DNA from: Luscinia megarhynchos
Taxonomy: Eukaryota; Chordata; Aves; Passeriformes; Turdidae
DNA length: 64,000 nucleotides
NCBI GenBank assembly: GCA_034336665.1
Contig: JAPFBE010000002.1
Location: forward strand, 12,254,906-12,318,905
Direction of reading: 5' to 3'
Position numbers and translations under genes: made by a program. The notes under the pieces were generated by a model. That model did no database searches and had not been told where the DNA came from. It was given only the letters and a program-made list of their open reading frames with translations. Of the stretch, positions 48,526 through 60,900 are shown in pieces. Each line of letters opens with the position of its first letter. The first letter of the stretch is position 1.

Positions 48526-51500
48526 TCACACCCCCAAAATTCTCTTATTCTATTTTTAAAGATAAAATCAGAAAAGCACTGTTCCACAGACCACTGTCTG
48601 TTACCCCCTAACACGATGAGGAGCACTGCTGCTGGTGATGAACTACTGTTGAGTTGCTGTGACACAAAGACTTCTCCCACCCCTTAAGCATACAGTTCAC
48701 AAATCCCTTTGAAGGTATATAGCATATAAATATCACCATAAGTAACAAATATGATCTGATGGTATTTTCAAATGAAAGTTTATGACTATAGGCCACCCAC
48801 TCAGATGACCAAGCACAGAGAATATACATATTCTAGACAGAATATTGGTATTTTAGTCTCTGTTCCCAGCTTAAGACAGAAGTTTAACTGTCACAAAATA
48901 TCCATCACACGTGCAGAAACAATGGTGTAAGATATAAAACCTTGCAAACTTCTGCCAGCTCTCCCTGGCCCTGAAACTGACACACACTCTTCCTGAAGCT
49001 GCAGAAAAAGAGCACAGCACTGGAAACTCAAAAGGACAAGGGACTGCAAACCCCATGGCTGCTCCAAGTCAGAGAAAGTGAACAGCTAAGAAATTAGTCC
49101 TGTCAGTCCATCCTGATGTGTACAGCAGGTACAGCTGGCTTGGCAGGACAGCCACTCTGGGAACTGGGAAACTGTGGCACCCACGGCTTGGGAAGTGGCA
49201 AAGTTTTATGCTTGGTTGCAGATTTTTGAGCGCACTGCTTCACGACAAGGACTTTGTAACAGAGACAGAAATAAGAAAAAAAAACCACATAGCAGAAATT
49301 TAAAATAAGTGCTAATTTTGATTAGGTTTTTGCATTATTCATTGTGTGCTGGTTGTTTTTTGGCAAGGGGGGGATAGAATCATTGTCTTGCAGAGAATTA
49401 TTTGTGAGTGGAATATAGAATGTCCAAGAGACTGGACTCTGCAAGAAGCTCCTCAGCACAAACACAAAATAGCCCCTTTCTGGTAAGCTCCAAAGCAGTT
49501 ACAAATGCAGCAACAACACTTACACTGTAAACTCTGTGGGGCAAGAATTACCCTTTAAGTTTGCAAAGTTCTAGCAAAACTGCATCTCTGCCAATGACAA
49601 AGACTCCAAATGCCTCAAAATAACAACACACAAGATCAAAAAAGTTTGGGTGAACCAATTTTAAAAAATGTAAATTCACAAACGGAGCATTTCTACAGAA
49701 GTAAACCTGAATACATGCAGTGCTAAAATTAAGCATATAAATTAAGATCAGGGCCCTACTCATTTTGGCCAGAACAGTTCAGTCATCACTGCCTTAAGGT
49801 AGCATAAAACACAGAAACAAACCCTGGAACTCATATTGGTCTCTTACATTGTTGTGGATCAGACCTTGCCAGTTAAGAGTGAAAACTACAGTTTCCCTTG
49901 TACTGGAAACTCTAGCTTGTGAATAAACCAAGGCCAAAAGGACACATCTTTTCTGGACATATTCTCCATGTACAAACAAGTACTTTAGACATGTTTTTTA
50001 AAAATTCAGGGAAACAGCTTATTCTAAATGTGACATCAGCTAAAGAGTTTTATTTAGACTGGAAAATGCTTTGTGACAGAAAATCAGTTTTAGTTGATTT
50101 AACTGGTAATGGACAATTTAAGCAAGACTTATTAACAGTGTAAGCACTTCCATATCATGAAGTGCTGCATTAGAAATCAGGGGAAACTGAAGTGATTAGT
50201 ATCATCCTGATATGGAATTGTGATAAGAGCATTAGTTAGATGCACTGTAAGATACCTATTGTATTTCACACACTTCTGAAAACAGCTTGGTTTTTCTGGC
50301 CATTAAATCTTTTTCTGCAATTGCCTAGATTTTATTTCATGTTTTTATTCAGTTTCATGCTTTTAAATTATTTGGCAAAGTTGGGCTTGGGGAGCATTTT
50401 GCCTATGAATGACTCTCCCTCTTTCGTTATTATTTTTGTTATTAATGTTGTTGCTGTTACTCTTCCTTTCCTTATCTCATTGCTATTTCCACTAAACTGT
50501 TCTTATCCCAACCCATGATCTTTACTTTTTGTGCCTCCAATTCTCCTCTCCCACCTGCCATAGAGAATGGGGAAGGAGATGAAAGCAGTGCACCGTTTTA
50601 GTGGGAACATTAAATTGGGGAATACCATTCCTAAAATACGAAAACAGATTAGTGGGAATTTTAGAACAGTTTTAGAAAAAAAAAAGTTCTTTTACAGACA
50701 TTAAGTGAATGCTAACCAGTCATATTCATTGTGTTTAAAGTAGGGTTTTGGTGATTTTCTGGAGTTATTTTTCTATTCTTGTGATATGACAGTGTTTGTG
50801 ACACTGAATCATTTCTGATTCATTTACAGCACGAAATACAGTAACAATGTTCAAAGTATTATAAAAAAGAAAAACAAAAATATAAAAAATCCTTGGAAAA
50901 CAGAAGGGAAACTACAGCCCAAATAGCAAGACACACATGCCATCAAGTCCACCAGTCACTCCACTGACTGAAAAAAGGAAGAAGTTTCAGCTTTAGAAAT
51001 TAAGAGTAGTAGTATCACCTTACTACTGAATGTTTTCAGAATGTTCTGAAAGCTCCTGGGATATAATAGCATTTCAAAAATCAAGTATTGTAAACCAAAC
51101 TGCTCTATATTTTATCTGATTAAGGAAAAAAAATCAGAAGTCATACAAAAGCAGAAGTAAAGTGAAAATACATTACAGACTTGGGGTAAATAAAGCTATG
51201 TTTATGTACCTGAAAAAACAGAAGAATTTCTAGAAACATACTGCAGTAAAATAGTAAGATAGGAGTGACTGAAATAACACTATATGAATTACCATAATCA
51301 ACTAGAAGGGAAAAAAATAATGAAACCCAAATTCATGCTTTAAAATCCTTGAAAATTAATGTGGGGTTAAAAAAGATCACTGATCAGTCAGTCACAAGCA
51401 ATTTGCTCATGTTGGACTCACCACCTTCTTTTTTGGACTTACTTGTCAGGTGAAATGCACAATTAGAACTTTTGCTCCTCTCCACACATACAGGCACAAA

Positions 51501-54500
51501 ACTATTGTTATGGGTATTCTGCTTCAGAAGACTGACATATTAATTAAAAATATAACTCTCCTGGAAATAACACACAGATGATGCAAGTTTGAATCTCCAG
51601 GTACTGTCTCAAAACCATGAAATATTCTTGAAGTCTAGTGGCTTTTATATTGACTATTTGAAGGCATATACTTATGAGAAGTTGCATCACACCTTTTTGA
51701 CTCTGGCAGAGAGGTGAGAAGCTTATACATGCAAGACATTAAATAAATATCACCAACTCCTACAAACACTAGCAACATAAAGGCTACTGAAGGGATGGAA
51801 TTAATCACTTACAAACAGCAAAAGACAAAGTATTCTGTGGCAAGTTTGAGCCCCAGGATGAATATTCAGTCTGTGGCACCTCACCCTCTCCCTTCCAGGG
51901 GGTAATTCAATTGGACATAATGTTCATGAGGTAATTCTCATGTGCACATCCATACAAGCACATAGATGCTCTTACTTTATTAGTAACATGAGACCTGAAA
52001 AACCACATGATGGTATGTAGAATCCACAGGATTATTTTTGGAATAAAGATCTTACCATTTAGACTCTACTTCTGAAGCAGATGAATTCAGTTGTCTTTCA
52101 CTGTGTATAAAAATCAATACAAGATACAGAAGGCTATTTCAAATTCACTTCAGTGCCTTCAGAAGGAGCAAAGTTAGTATGACATGTCTTTTAGTGATTG
52201 GTAATTTCTGAAAAACTATCACCATCTTACTATGTAGGGGAAAAAAATTGTGTAAAGAATCAATAAAAGCATTTCAATCACAGCTGACATTATGAGTGAA
52301 AAAAACATATGAGATCCTCTTCAGCACATTACTAAACAAGAACATCTTATAGCAACAAGAAAAACCTCAAGTTTTGTTTTGGAGGCAGCACAGTAAACAA
52401 AGACATGCCTGGGCAATATATTCTCATGCATATGTTATTTATCTTTGTACCCTATAGATCTAAAATTCAATGTGTTCTGCCATAATGGTGGATTTGAACA
52501 AAAATGTGTACAGGAGGTGAGGGAAACATCTCCAGGCAGTCTTTGTCAAGGCTTGGAGAGAAGGGCTGTGTGAAAGGCTTTCATTTCTCTTCCTTGTACA
52601 ACATTTCTTGCTCTTCCTGTAGTTAAACTCACAGGTGAGGGGCACCATCACCTTCAGGACAAGAGCAGCATTTCTCAGCTAATAAGCAAAACATGCTTGT
52701 GCAGGGACCAGGAAAAAAAAACAAAACGAAACAAAAACAGATCATAACTAAAAAAAAAAAAAGTGCAGACCAAGATGAATGCTGGCAGAGAAAACGACCT
52801 GAGCTGCAATAAACCCTTGTGGGGGAGGGGGAGTACTTGCCACAGCATCACCGCCTTGCTTCTGCTACAACAGCATCATCTAGCTGATCTCACCACTGAG
52901 CTGAATTGAACAAACTGAACAGGAAGTATAAAGGAAAAAAATAGACAAGATATGATTTATTATGTACTATGCAAGAACCACCAGTTTAACTGTCTGCATT
53001 TCAGTACATCCTGACAGAAAGGGGGAAAAAAAAAGATCAATATTTGTTTTAAAAGCAATGGTTCTTACAAGGGAAAAAAAAAAGATAACCAAAAACCCAG
53101 CTGCACTTGCTACTCAATTAAAAACCAAATGAAAGCACAGTTTGAGAGAAGCAATACTAAGGCACTGATAGATCTTAGAAAGTTACAAGTTTGTTGCTAG
53201 CAGATTAAGGTAAGACAAACCATCTTTTGAATGCTATGAGAACAGCACATGTGTCCCCCTCTAATGAGTGGCAAGACTCATAAATCATGAACAGCAAAAT
53301 CATGAGCTCCAAGGGAGGTCTACCTCTTCATCTGTGACAATTAATGTGTCACCCTCACAGCAACCCAGAGGCAAATTCCTTATGCTATTTTTTTATGCAT
53401 GTATTGTCTTAAAACATATCTCTTCCAAAATTACACTTGACATTTCTTTAATGGACTGACTTGCACTCCAGCCAACCAGCATCACAGATTTACAGACATC
53501 AGACACAAGAAAGATCTTATAAAATTCATCTAATGTTCTCTTCCCCCACCCCCAATATACAGGGACAAAAGGCACTAAAGTATATCTTTTTTTACTTACT
53601 ACCAGTAACAGTTATACAGGGAGACAGTCTTCTCAAGGTTTGTCATGAATTTTTCATGATTAAAAGCTGAGCAAAATAGTCTATGGTTGTGACCTATATT
53701 CACAAAACAAGGGAACATAAATGTAAATAAGAAATAACAAGGGAACAACAAAATGTAAATACCCATTCCACAGTATGCAGAGAAATCAAAAGCCTTACCT
53801 TAGGGTAAGCTTATACTATGCCTAATTTTTAGGTTAGTCCCTGATAAAGGCTGATAAAGATCACAGCCTGCATCATCTGCCTAGCACTTTAAACTTGCTT
53901 CAGTGCAATTTTCTTTAATACCTTTGCACAGTGCTTATGTGCAAATAGACCTCAACTCCTGCCGTTTCCCAGGGCTTATTCTAACTTTCATCATATATTT
54001 TGTGCCATCTGCAGACAAGCAGCACTACTCACATAAGTTGCCTTACTAAAAGAATCAGTTGGATCATTCAGCAGACAAAGCCTGCAAGCTTGTCCCTCCC
54101 TATAAACGAGGGGAGAGGGAGAGGTTTGTAGCACTGAATGAGGGCTTTGACAAGGAAGCTGCAGCAGTTTTGTGCCAGGGGGTAGGACACCGTCCTCTCC
54201 CATCCCATTCCTGCCCAAGGACTGCCATCTGTACAGCTGAGGCAGCAGAAGAGAACAAATGCCCTTGCCACCCTCACCACTGTTCACCCTCGACGTGTTC
54301 ATTTAAACTGTAAAGCTATGAGCTGCAACAGAAAATAATTGCCTGGATTTTACCTTTATTCACCTAGCAGGAAGTCAACAGCATTTTAAAAGCAACAGAA
54401 CATGAATCCAACTTGGTTCATTCAGTACCACATTTTAAAAGCTGGCAATTTAATATTTTGCCCTACAATCTACATTAATAAATGAGTACATGGCAGTAGT

Positions 54501-55243
54501 CATGCTACTAAAAAAAATAATATTCTTTCTGCAGGTACTACTCTGCAAAGCAAGAGATAAAAGGAAGTCAAGAATTCTTTAACACTTGGGGTTTGCAACA
54601 CTGACATCTCTGTCATACATCCAAGCATTGAGAGCAGATGAGCACCTACAGGGAAGCACTGAATGGATCTTTGGAGCTCTGGGAGCCAGCACACCCCTCC
54701 TCCTCCTCAGCTTCTATTAGAGGTCAGGAATGGAGATTAAACAAGGAATTCACCGACCTGGTTCCAGTGTCCTACCCAAAGGCTTCAAAACTCCAGCTCT
54801 CTCAGGGCAGAAGTAATTTTACTGCCTCAGTGACAACAATCTCAACAGGCAGTGAGCACAGATGAAAAAAAAATCTGTGATAAAGAGCTTTAAGATCTCC
54901 AGCTATAACACAAATTATTTAGGACTTTAAATCAATATTTGAGATCTATCCAGAAATTCTGAATCATAGGGGGAAAAATAAGAAAAACCCCAAGAATTAA
55001 AGACAGGAAAAGATGGAAAAGTATTTCTTGCTAGGTTTCAGTATCTCACTACTATTTGTAATGTTAGAGGAAAATTAACAGGAGCATCCCTTCTTGCATC
55101 AGCTCTGCGGCTGTTTCTTTCACTACAGTGACTCTGGATGTGACTAACACCATAAGCACGTGAATGCCACGCTGCAGCACAGCCAGTGCCTACATGCTGG
55201 GACCTGAAAGACTTTGGCACCAATCAGAAAATGAGAAGGTGAG
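48526..55243. other. Noncoding unique sequence
   Basis: AT-rich DNA with scattered A-runs (near 52741, 53030 and 53080) and short open frames, including a hydrophobic T-rich one at 50240-50518 that looks like chance. No gene or transposon is recognised. Confidence 0.65.
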
Positions 55244-55257
55244 ATTTGCATTTGCAT
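55244..55257. promoter_or_regulatory. Double POU half-site ATTTGCATTTGCAT
   Basis: Two overlapping ATTTGCAT octamer-complement units in tandem. The identical 14-mer recurs at 57453-57466. Sequence match only. Confidence 0.3.
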
Positions 55258-56397
55258 ATCAGAGGCTGCTATCACGTCTCTGGGGGATGGTCGCACATTT
55301 TCCCAAATCCCTACAAGACTACTCAAACCATGCAAATCTGGCACTCATTGGAGGGAAGACAGCTGCCCTGCGGAGACTGCAAGCCAGGAGGATAGATACT
55401 TGCCATTGAAAGCCAAGCCTTATTTTTCACATCCCCTGCTACTCCAGCAGCAGGCCACCTGGCACCAGCTGGCCAGGCACTCTCAAGCAGCACAGAAGGA
55501 ATATAATTTCCCCTGCCTGACATGCATGTCCTTGTTGCATAGGTAGAGTAACATTCATAGGGCTCCTAAAAGCTTTCTATTACAGCCTAAAAGAAAAAAA
55601 AAAAACAAATGACAGAAAATCCTGGTGAGGGTTCTGTAGAGCAGATGTAAGCTGAAGGAACAGAAGAGATCATTATGACTTTAATTTCTTCATACTTACA
55701 GTAGAGAACTCTAGTGGGCTGCACAAAATTAATGAGGACCTGTATTAAACACGTAGCCACTCCCTCTATATAATGAATACGTGGGCATTAAAAACCCCTG
55801 CTGCTCTTCTCAAAGCAGATGGGGTAATTCTCAGCAGCCCTGGCTTTGAATGCATCTGGTAGCCTACTGTCATCTTTCACAAAGCTGCTTCTCAGTCCCC
55901 AGGCAGGGCTGCTGGTGTGGGACACAATGCAAGGCTCCACACAGCCTTGGCAGATTGGGACTCTAACATGCTTCAAACCTCAGCGGCAGAAATAGGCTTC
56001 CTCACACTGCCCTGCAACAGGAAAGCACACAAGATACCTGGGACTGGATCTGCAGAATTGCTGAACAAACTTGCTCAAAGAAATTAGGTGATATGAGGCA
56101 GGTACCTGCAAATACACCAGAGATCAGCACAACAAGCAGGAGTTGTGACCAGAAAATCTGGCTTTCATTGGAATGCTTGCTTCACCACTTGTGAAAAAAA
56201 TCAGCTCTGCCACAACACCAGAGGATAGTTCTGAGAATGTGTAACTTCACAGTGAACATTTTGTGTGAGTCTCTCCACTCTGGCTTATAGCTTTTCTATA
56301 TATTACCTAGTTATTAAATAAATAATAATGATAATTAAAAATGTAATTTATTATCAAACTGAGTTAACAATAATATTAAATAAAATTCAAAAATTAT
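55258..56397. other. Noncoding unique sequence
   Basis: No recognised gene or mobile element. Strong GTAAGTATG donor-like sequence occurs on the minus strand near 55685, but the enclosed segment is under 20 bases. Confidence 0.62.
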
Positions 56398-57150
56398 TCA
56401 TATATCGTTGAAACCTCGGGAATAGCCATGGCTAGGAACTGCAGCAGAAATGTTTATGAAACCATGCACGTTAATGAATGCCCAGGGACTCTTCATTACA
56501 GGACTGGGTGACAATGGAATAACGGCTGGAGCAAATGCAGATGCACAGCCCCATTCATATGCAGATGGCCGGGTCCAGGCAATCCCAGCCTGGCTGGGGG
56601 ATCCTTTGTCCACTGGTGCCCACCCTTTGGGAAGGGAAGGGCTGCAGCAATGCAGCACTGTGACTCCTTTGGAGAGGCAGTCCATGGTGTTAAAGCACAG
56701 CTTGGGCCAGGAGCCTGTGCAAGACCCAGGGGAGAAATAACTCATAAAACAGAGAGAAGGGGCTAGGATGCACGTGGCAGGGAGCAAAGGATCGGGCAGG
56801 TGCCTCAGGAGAGCCAAAGGTGTGTTTGTACACACGTGTGGGATGTGCACAGGCATGGAAACACCCCGAGATGAGCAGCCCAGCATTCCAAAATGGCAGC
56901 ATCTCGTCCCGCGCGCGGCTCGACACGCACGGCGGCGACAGCGCAACTCTGCGCTTCAGATCAAATGCATCCACAGAGGCGCCTGTCACCAGGCTCCTGC
57001 CCTCACAAACAGGCCTCCCAGACAAAAAAAAGCAAGTGACCACTGTGAGAACACAGCAGGACACGCCATGCAGGAAAGCCTGACAAAGGTGCCCGTTCAA
57101 TTAGCAAAAAACTCAGAGCAGAGCGTTTTATTCCTCATCCTGCCTTGAGA
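56398..57150. other. GC-richer block with open frames on both strands
   Basis: This block has long open frames on both strands (182 codons minus at 56398-56946; 126 codons plus at 56768-57148; 136 codons minus at 56690-57100). Such mutual openness is a sign of stop-poor composition rather than coding. None resembles a known protein. The dense CpG core at 56905-56953 lies inside it, and a CACGTG E-box occurs near 56832. Confidence 0.45.
56905..56953. promoter_or_regulatory. Dense CpG burst (12 CpGs in 49 bases)
   Basis: I count 12 CpG dinucleotides from 56905 to 56953, including CCGCGCGCGG (56909-56918). The surrounding tens of kilobases have very few. It is too short for a classical CpG island. 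It may be an unmethylated regulatory element, an alternative first exon, or a remnant of an inserted sequence. Confidence 0.35.
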
Positions 57151-57900
57151 TAACACTACACTGCAAGTGCAAGGAAGTCAAAATGGTTTCTAACATTTAA
57201 ACCGACACAACACTGCAATTTTAACTCGATTGTATTCCTCTAAAACGCCAATTTCAGCACAGCGCTCTGTAAAAAATTTGTTCAGACTAAAGATCCAAAT
57301 CCATACCACAAACGCTTCCTATATCACCAAAATAGTGTTAACCAAACATCTGCAAATCCTTAAAAGAAAACATAATGACTTTAGGGGATCAATGCAATGA
57401 AAAAAAAAAAAAGAAAACCCTTCTTATAAATGTGTTAAATGTGTTGCCCTCAATTTGCATTTGCATGACATTTCTGGCTCCAAATCTCCAAAACACAATA
57501 CGATCCATCATTCGCCTAGCCATTATCAACCCAGAACGTGTAATATGTGCTTTAATTTCATGCCACCCTGCATTGAAAAAAAGAATCTTTGAAATATTAA
57601 ATAATTAAAATATATGACTTGCCACTGAGGTCCAAATAAGATATTTGTATCAAATCCTGCCAGTTTATTGCTTTACCAGCTGCTTATGAACAGGGATAAC
57701 GCTTTCAAAAAGGTTCTTTCAAGGCTTATATTATTCATCAGTTTTCTGAAACTATTAAGTTAGACTCCCATTTCCCACCCCCATCACCAATTGTAGGTCT
57801 TTGTTAAACATTCTTTTAGCTTTTACCATGGCAAAGAAAAAAAGCGATGAATTGTGGGATGCCTCTTACTCCTGGGGGAAAGGTTTTGAATAGAACAGCT
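57151..57900. promoter_or_regulatory. Possible conserved noncoding element with POU sites
   Basis: An AT-rich stretch holds homeodomain/POU-type motifs: ATTTGCATTTGCAT (57453-57466), ATTAAATAATTAAAAT near 57595-57611 and CTTTCAAAA near 57701. It carries more CpGs than usual for AT-rich DNA (for example around 57220-57260 and 57500-57540), which hints at constraint against CpG decay. Conservation cannot be measured from one sequence. Confidence 0.25.
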
Positions 57901-60900
57901 GTCCAGAGGTCAGGCAAAAACACATTCCCCTCTGACAATAAGGGGCTTTCTGTGGGGAAGGAATGGGAATTCAGAAAAAGAATTTATGGAATTGGGGAGG
58001 TACAATAAGAGGTTAAAGAGAGAACTTCAATCAAGAGGAAAGGGGGGAACATAAGGAACTGCAAAAGAGAAGGAAGACATCACCAGCCGACCCCAGCAGG
58101 GAGCAAAATGCTGAAAAAGTTGTTATACAAGAAAGAAATATAAATACATATAGACACACATACATAGAGAGGGGAGAGAGGGCTGCTGGAGAGGAAGAGC
58201 TGGCAATAGCTGGCCCTGGGAATGCAGGCCTACACCACGGCAGGGGCTCCCTTTCCCTCTCCCTTCTGCAGACTGAAACTCTCTCAGCAAAATGACACCC
58301 CCACACAAACAGACCATGGGAGTGGGTGGGTGAGGCACCCTCCAGGAAGATGGGAAATAAGGACTTGACTGTTTCTGCAGTGAAAGACCAGTGAACCCAG
58401 CATTTGCTTCGAAGGGATCTATTGCAGAGGAAAACTGAGGCCACAGCTCCTTTTATGTGGTTCAGATTTGAAGACATCTGCTGGGCACACTCTGGGTCCT
58501 ATTGGCTGCATGACATTAAAACAAAGCTTTTTTCAAAGCTTATCACACCTCTTAGATGCATCTTTCTTGCCTCAGAAAGGAAAAAAAAGCAAAGTTGTTC
58601 TGAGACAGTGAACACCTGCATTTCCAAGCTATATAACATGCAGGTCTCACTCTTGCCAAAGGCGTTATTAACAAACATCACCAAAAAATCCTGTGTTGTA
58701 ACGTTTTTGAGATGGTATCCTTGTGTCAGGGTTATTTAGAGCTTATCAGCAAAAGGCACAGGACAGTGCTGAGGTGGAAGTTACTTCACTTGTTAACCCA
58801 CATGGCTTGGAGCAAGCACAGCATCCTGCTCAGAAGGACTGTGTGCTCCTACAGCTACAAGGCAACTACCATAAACACACACACATCCCCCTCATTTTCA
58901 GAAATTTGTCCCAATGCAATGTTTCCCATCACATACTTGCACAAATACTTTATTCTATATGCTGCAACAGAAATTACAAAAGGGTAATGCAGATGCAATT
59001 GTTACAGGCACAAGCCTGTACCTTCACATGACTTTAAAACGTGATTAAAAATACAGTTTTCAGTTAGGCTTCTTGATATTTCTCAGTCAAAACAGAAATG
59101 AAAGGAAGTGACAGGTATTGGAGTCATGAATTTCCTTAAATCTGAGCTATGAGGTTAGCTAAGCACACAGTGCTCAAATGCTTGAATCTGGGTTGGTTTT
59201 GTGATAGACTACCCAGCACTCACTGCTTCAGAGGATACTTCTTTTCCCCACACTGCATTAATAGTGGGACTAAGAATGCAGCAGTCCAGAGAGAAAGTGG
59301 ATGCTATCCTACAAGAAAACAAAACCAAGCAAAGCAACAAAAAAATACACACTCAACCTGGAGCCATGATTCATTGAAAGGCTTTCATGCCACTGAATTC
59401 TGATGCTATTTAAGCATTTTTGTTTCCCACATTTCACTGGAATGAGCCTGGTATGCAGTCCACCCAAAATGCTGGGCAGCAGAAATGAAGCTTGTTAGCC
59501 CATGCAGAACTGGAACTCCAAGACTTCATGCACCAAGAGTGCTGTGCAATGAGCCCCTGACAGCCACCCCAGTGCTGCTGGCACCCACAGCAACGCTCTC
59601 CAACCCACTGGAACAGGCACCAGCCTGTGCAGCACAGAATTATTTTCCCTGCACTTGCAGCGCGCAGACAGGAGATAATTTACAATAATTTGTCAGGATT
59701 AACCTTTTGATAAGGCATAAATTTTTCCTAGGTTTAAAGCACTTTCTGGAGGGGCAAAGGTTCATTTACATTAAGCAAATGCTGCATCAGCAGTTTGACA
59801 GTAGCAAAACTGTGATGCTGAGACTGGTTACGACTCTGCTGGCCTCAATCTCTATTGCAATAAAACGAAGCTTGGCATTTCAGCATGGCAAGATATGATT
59901 CATAACCAAACATCACTCTTCTTCAGCTTTGGAAATGTCAAACAGGATAATTAAAAGGAGATGCTCGTGGGTTCACACATTCCAGATGTAGAGATTTATG
60001 TGGACTCTGCATCACCAAACACTGACAAGTTATTTGTAGCCACATGTTTTAAAACTGCCTTTGTAGTTTCCTCATATCCTGCACAGCCAAACAGAATGAG
60101 TCAGGTCTGAGCAGTTCATGCTCCTGACCTTATCCAACATAACAAATAAAACACTCTGTTGGTTCACTATCTTTTTATATGCCAAATCCAGCTATTTATA
60201 AACATATAAATAAAAAATAAATTCTGTGGCCTGCTGTTCACATGTGAGTTTCATTCTTTCTCAGAAAACAGCCCCAAGGAACCTACAGTGAATGTTACCC
60301 AGTTCTCAGCCATTCACACCACCTACATTTATATTTACAGTGCTGTTCTTCACTCTGCTGAAGTAGGCAGGTATTTTTAGCCATGCCATGATGCATGTTT
60401 AAAAATTGATTAAAATAAATACTCCTACAGCACTTCCATTTGAAGACTACACATCCCACATGCTCTTCTGCTGGACCAAACCACACATAATAAGGTGCCA
60501 AAATATTTTCTTGCAAGAGAGACACTTCCAAACATTATACCAGCAGAAGCTCCCCTAATACTTTGCCAAAGCAACTAGTAACTATGAAATATATTCATTT
60601 TCCTGGCTAATATAGAGAGGGAAACTCTTCCTACACAGAAAGCACAGGCTCTGGGTACAGCTCTGCTCTGCATTTTGAATCCATACTGAGCACAAGCCAT
60701 ACCCACAATAATAGACATGCAAGAAGCAGGATTTCTCAGTAAATTATAGTGTGCTTCATTAAACCTGTTCTGTTTCTCACTTTTCATTATGATAGAGGAA
60801 AAAATATACCCAGGAACAGTTTGATACCTAAAAAGCAACTTGAAATTTTTGTTTTGACTTGCCATCAACTATTACTGTTATCATTACATCATTGAAATAT

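Noticed and set aside
50240..50518. 92-residue hydrophobic plus-strand frame as a membrane protein
   Set aside because: The region is T-rich, which automatically encodes F, L and I runs; there is no other support.
53805..53860. Strong minus-strand donor AAG/GTAAGGC
   Set aside because: All three frames of the preceding segment contain stops within a few codons.
56398..57148. Overlapping 182-, 136- and 126-codon frames as coding exons
   Set aside because: Openness on both strands at once points to stop-poor composition, and none of the products looks like a known protein.
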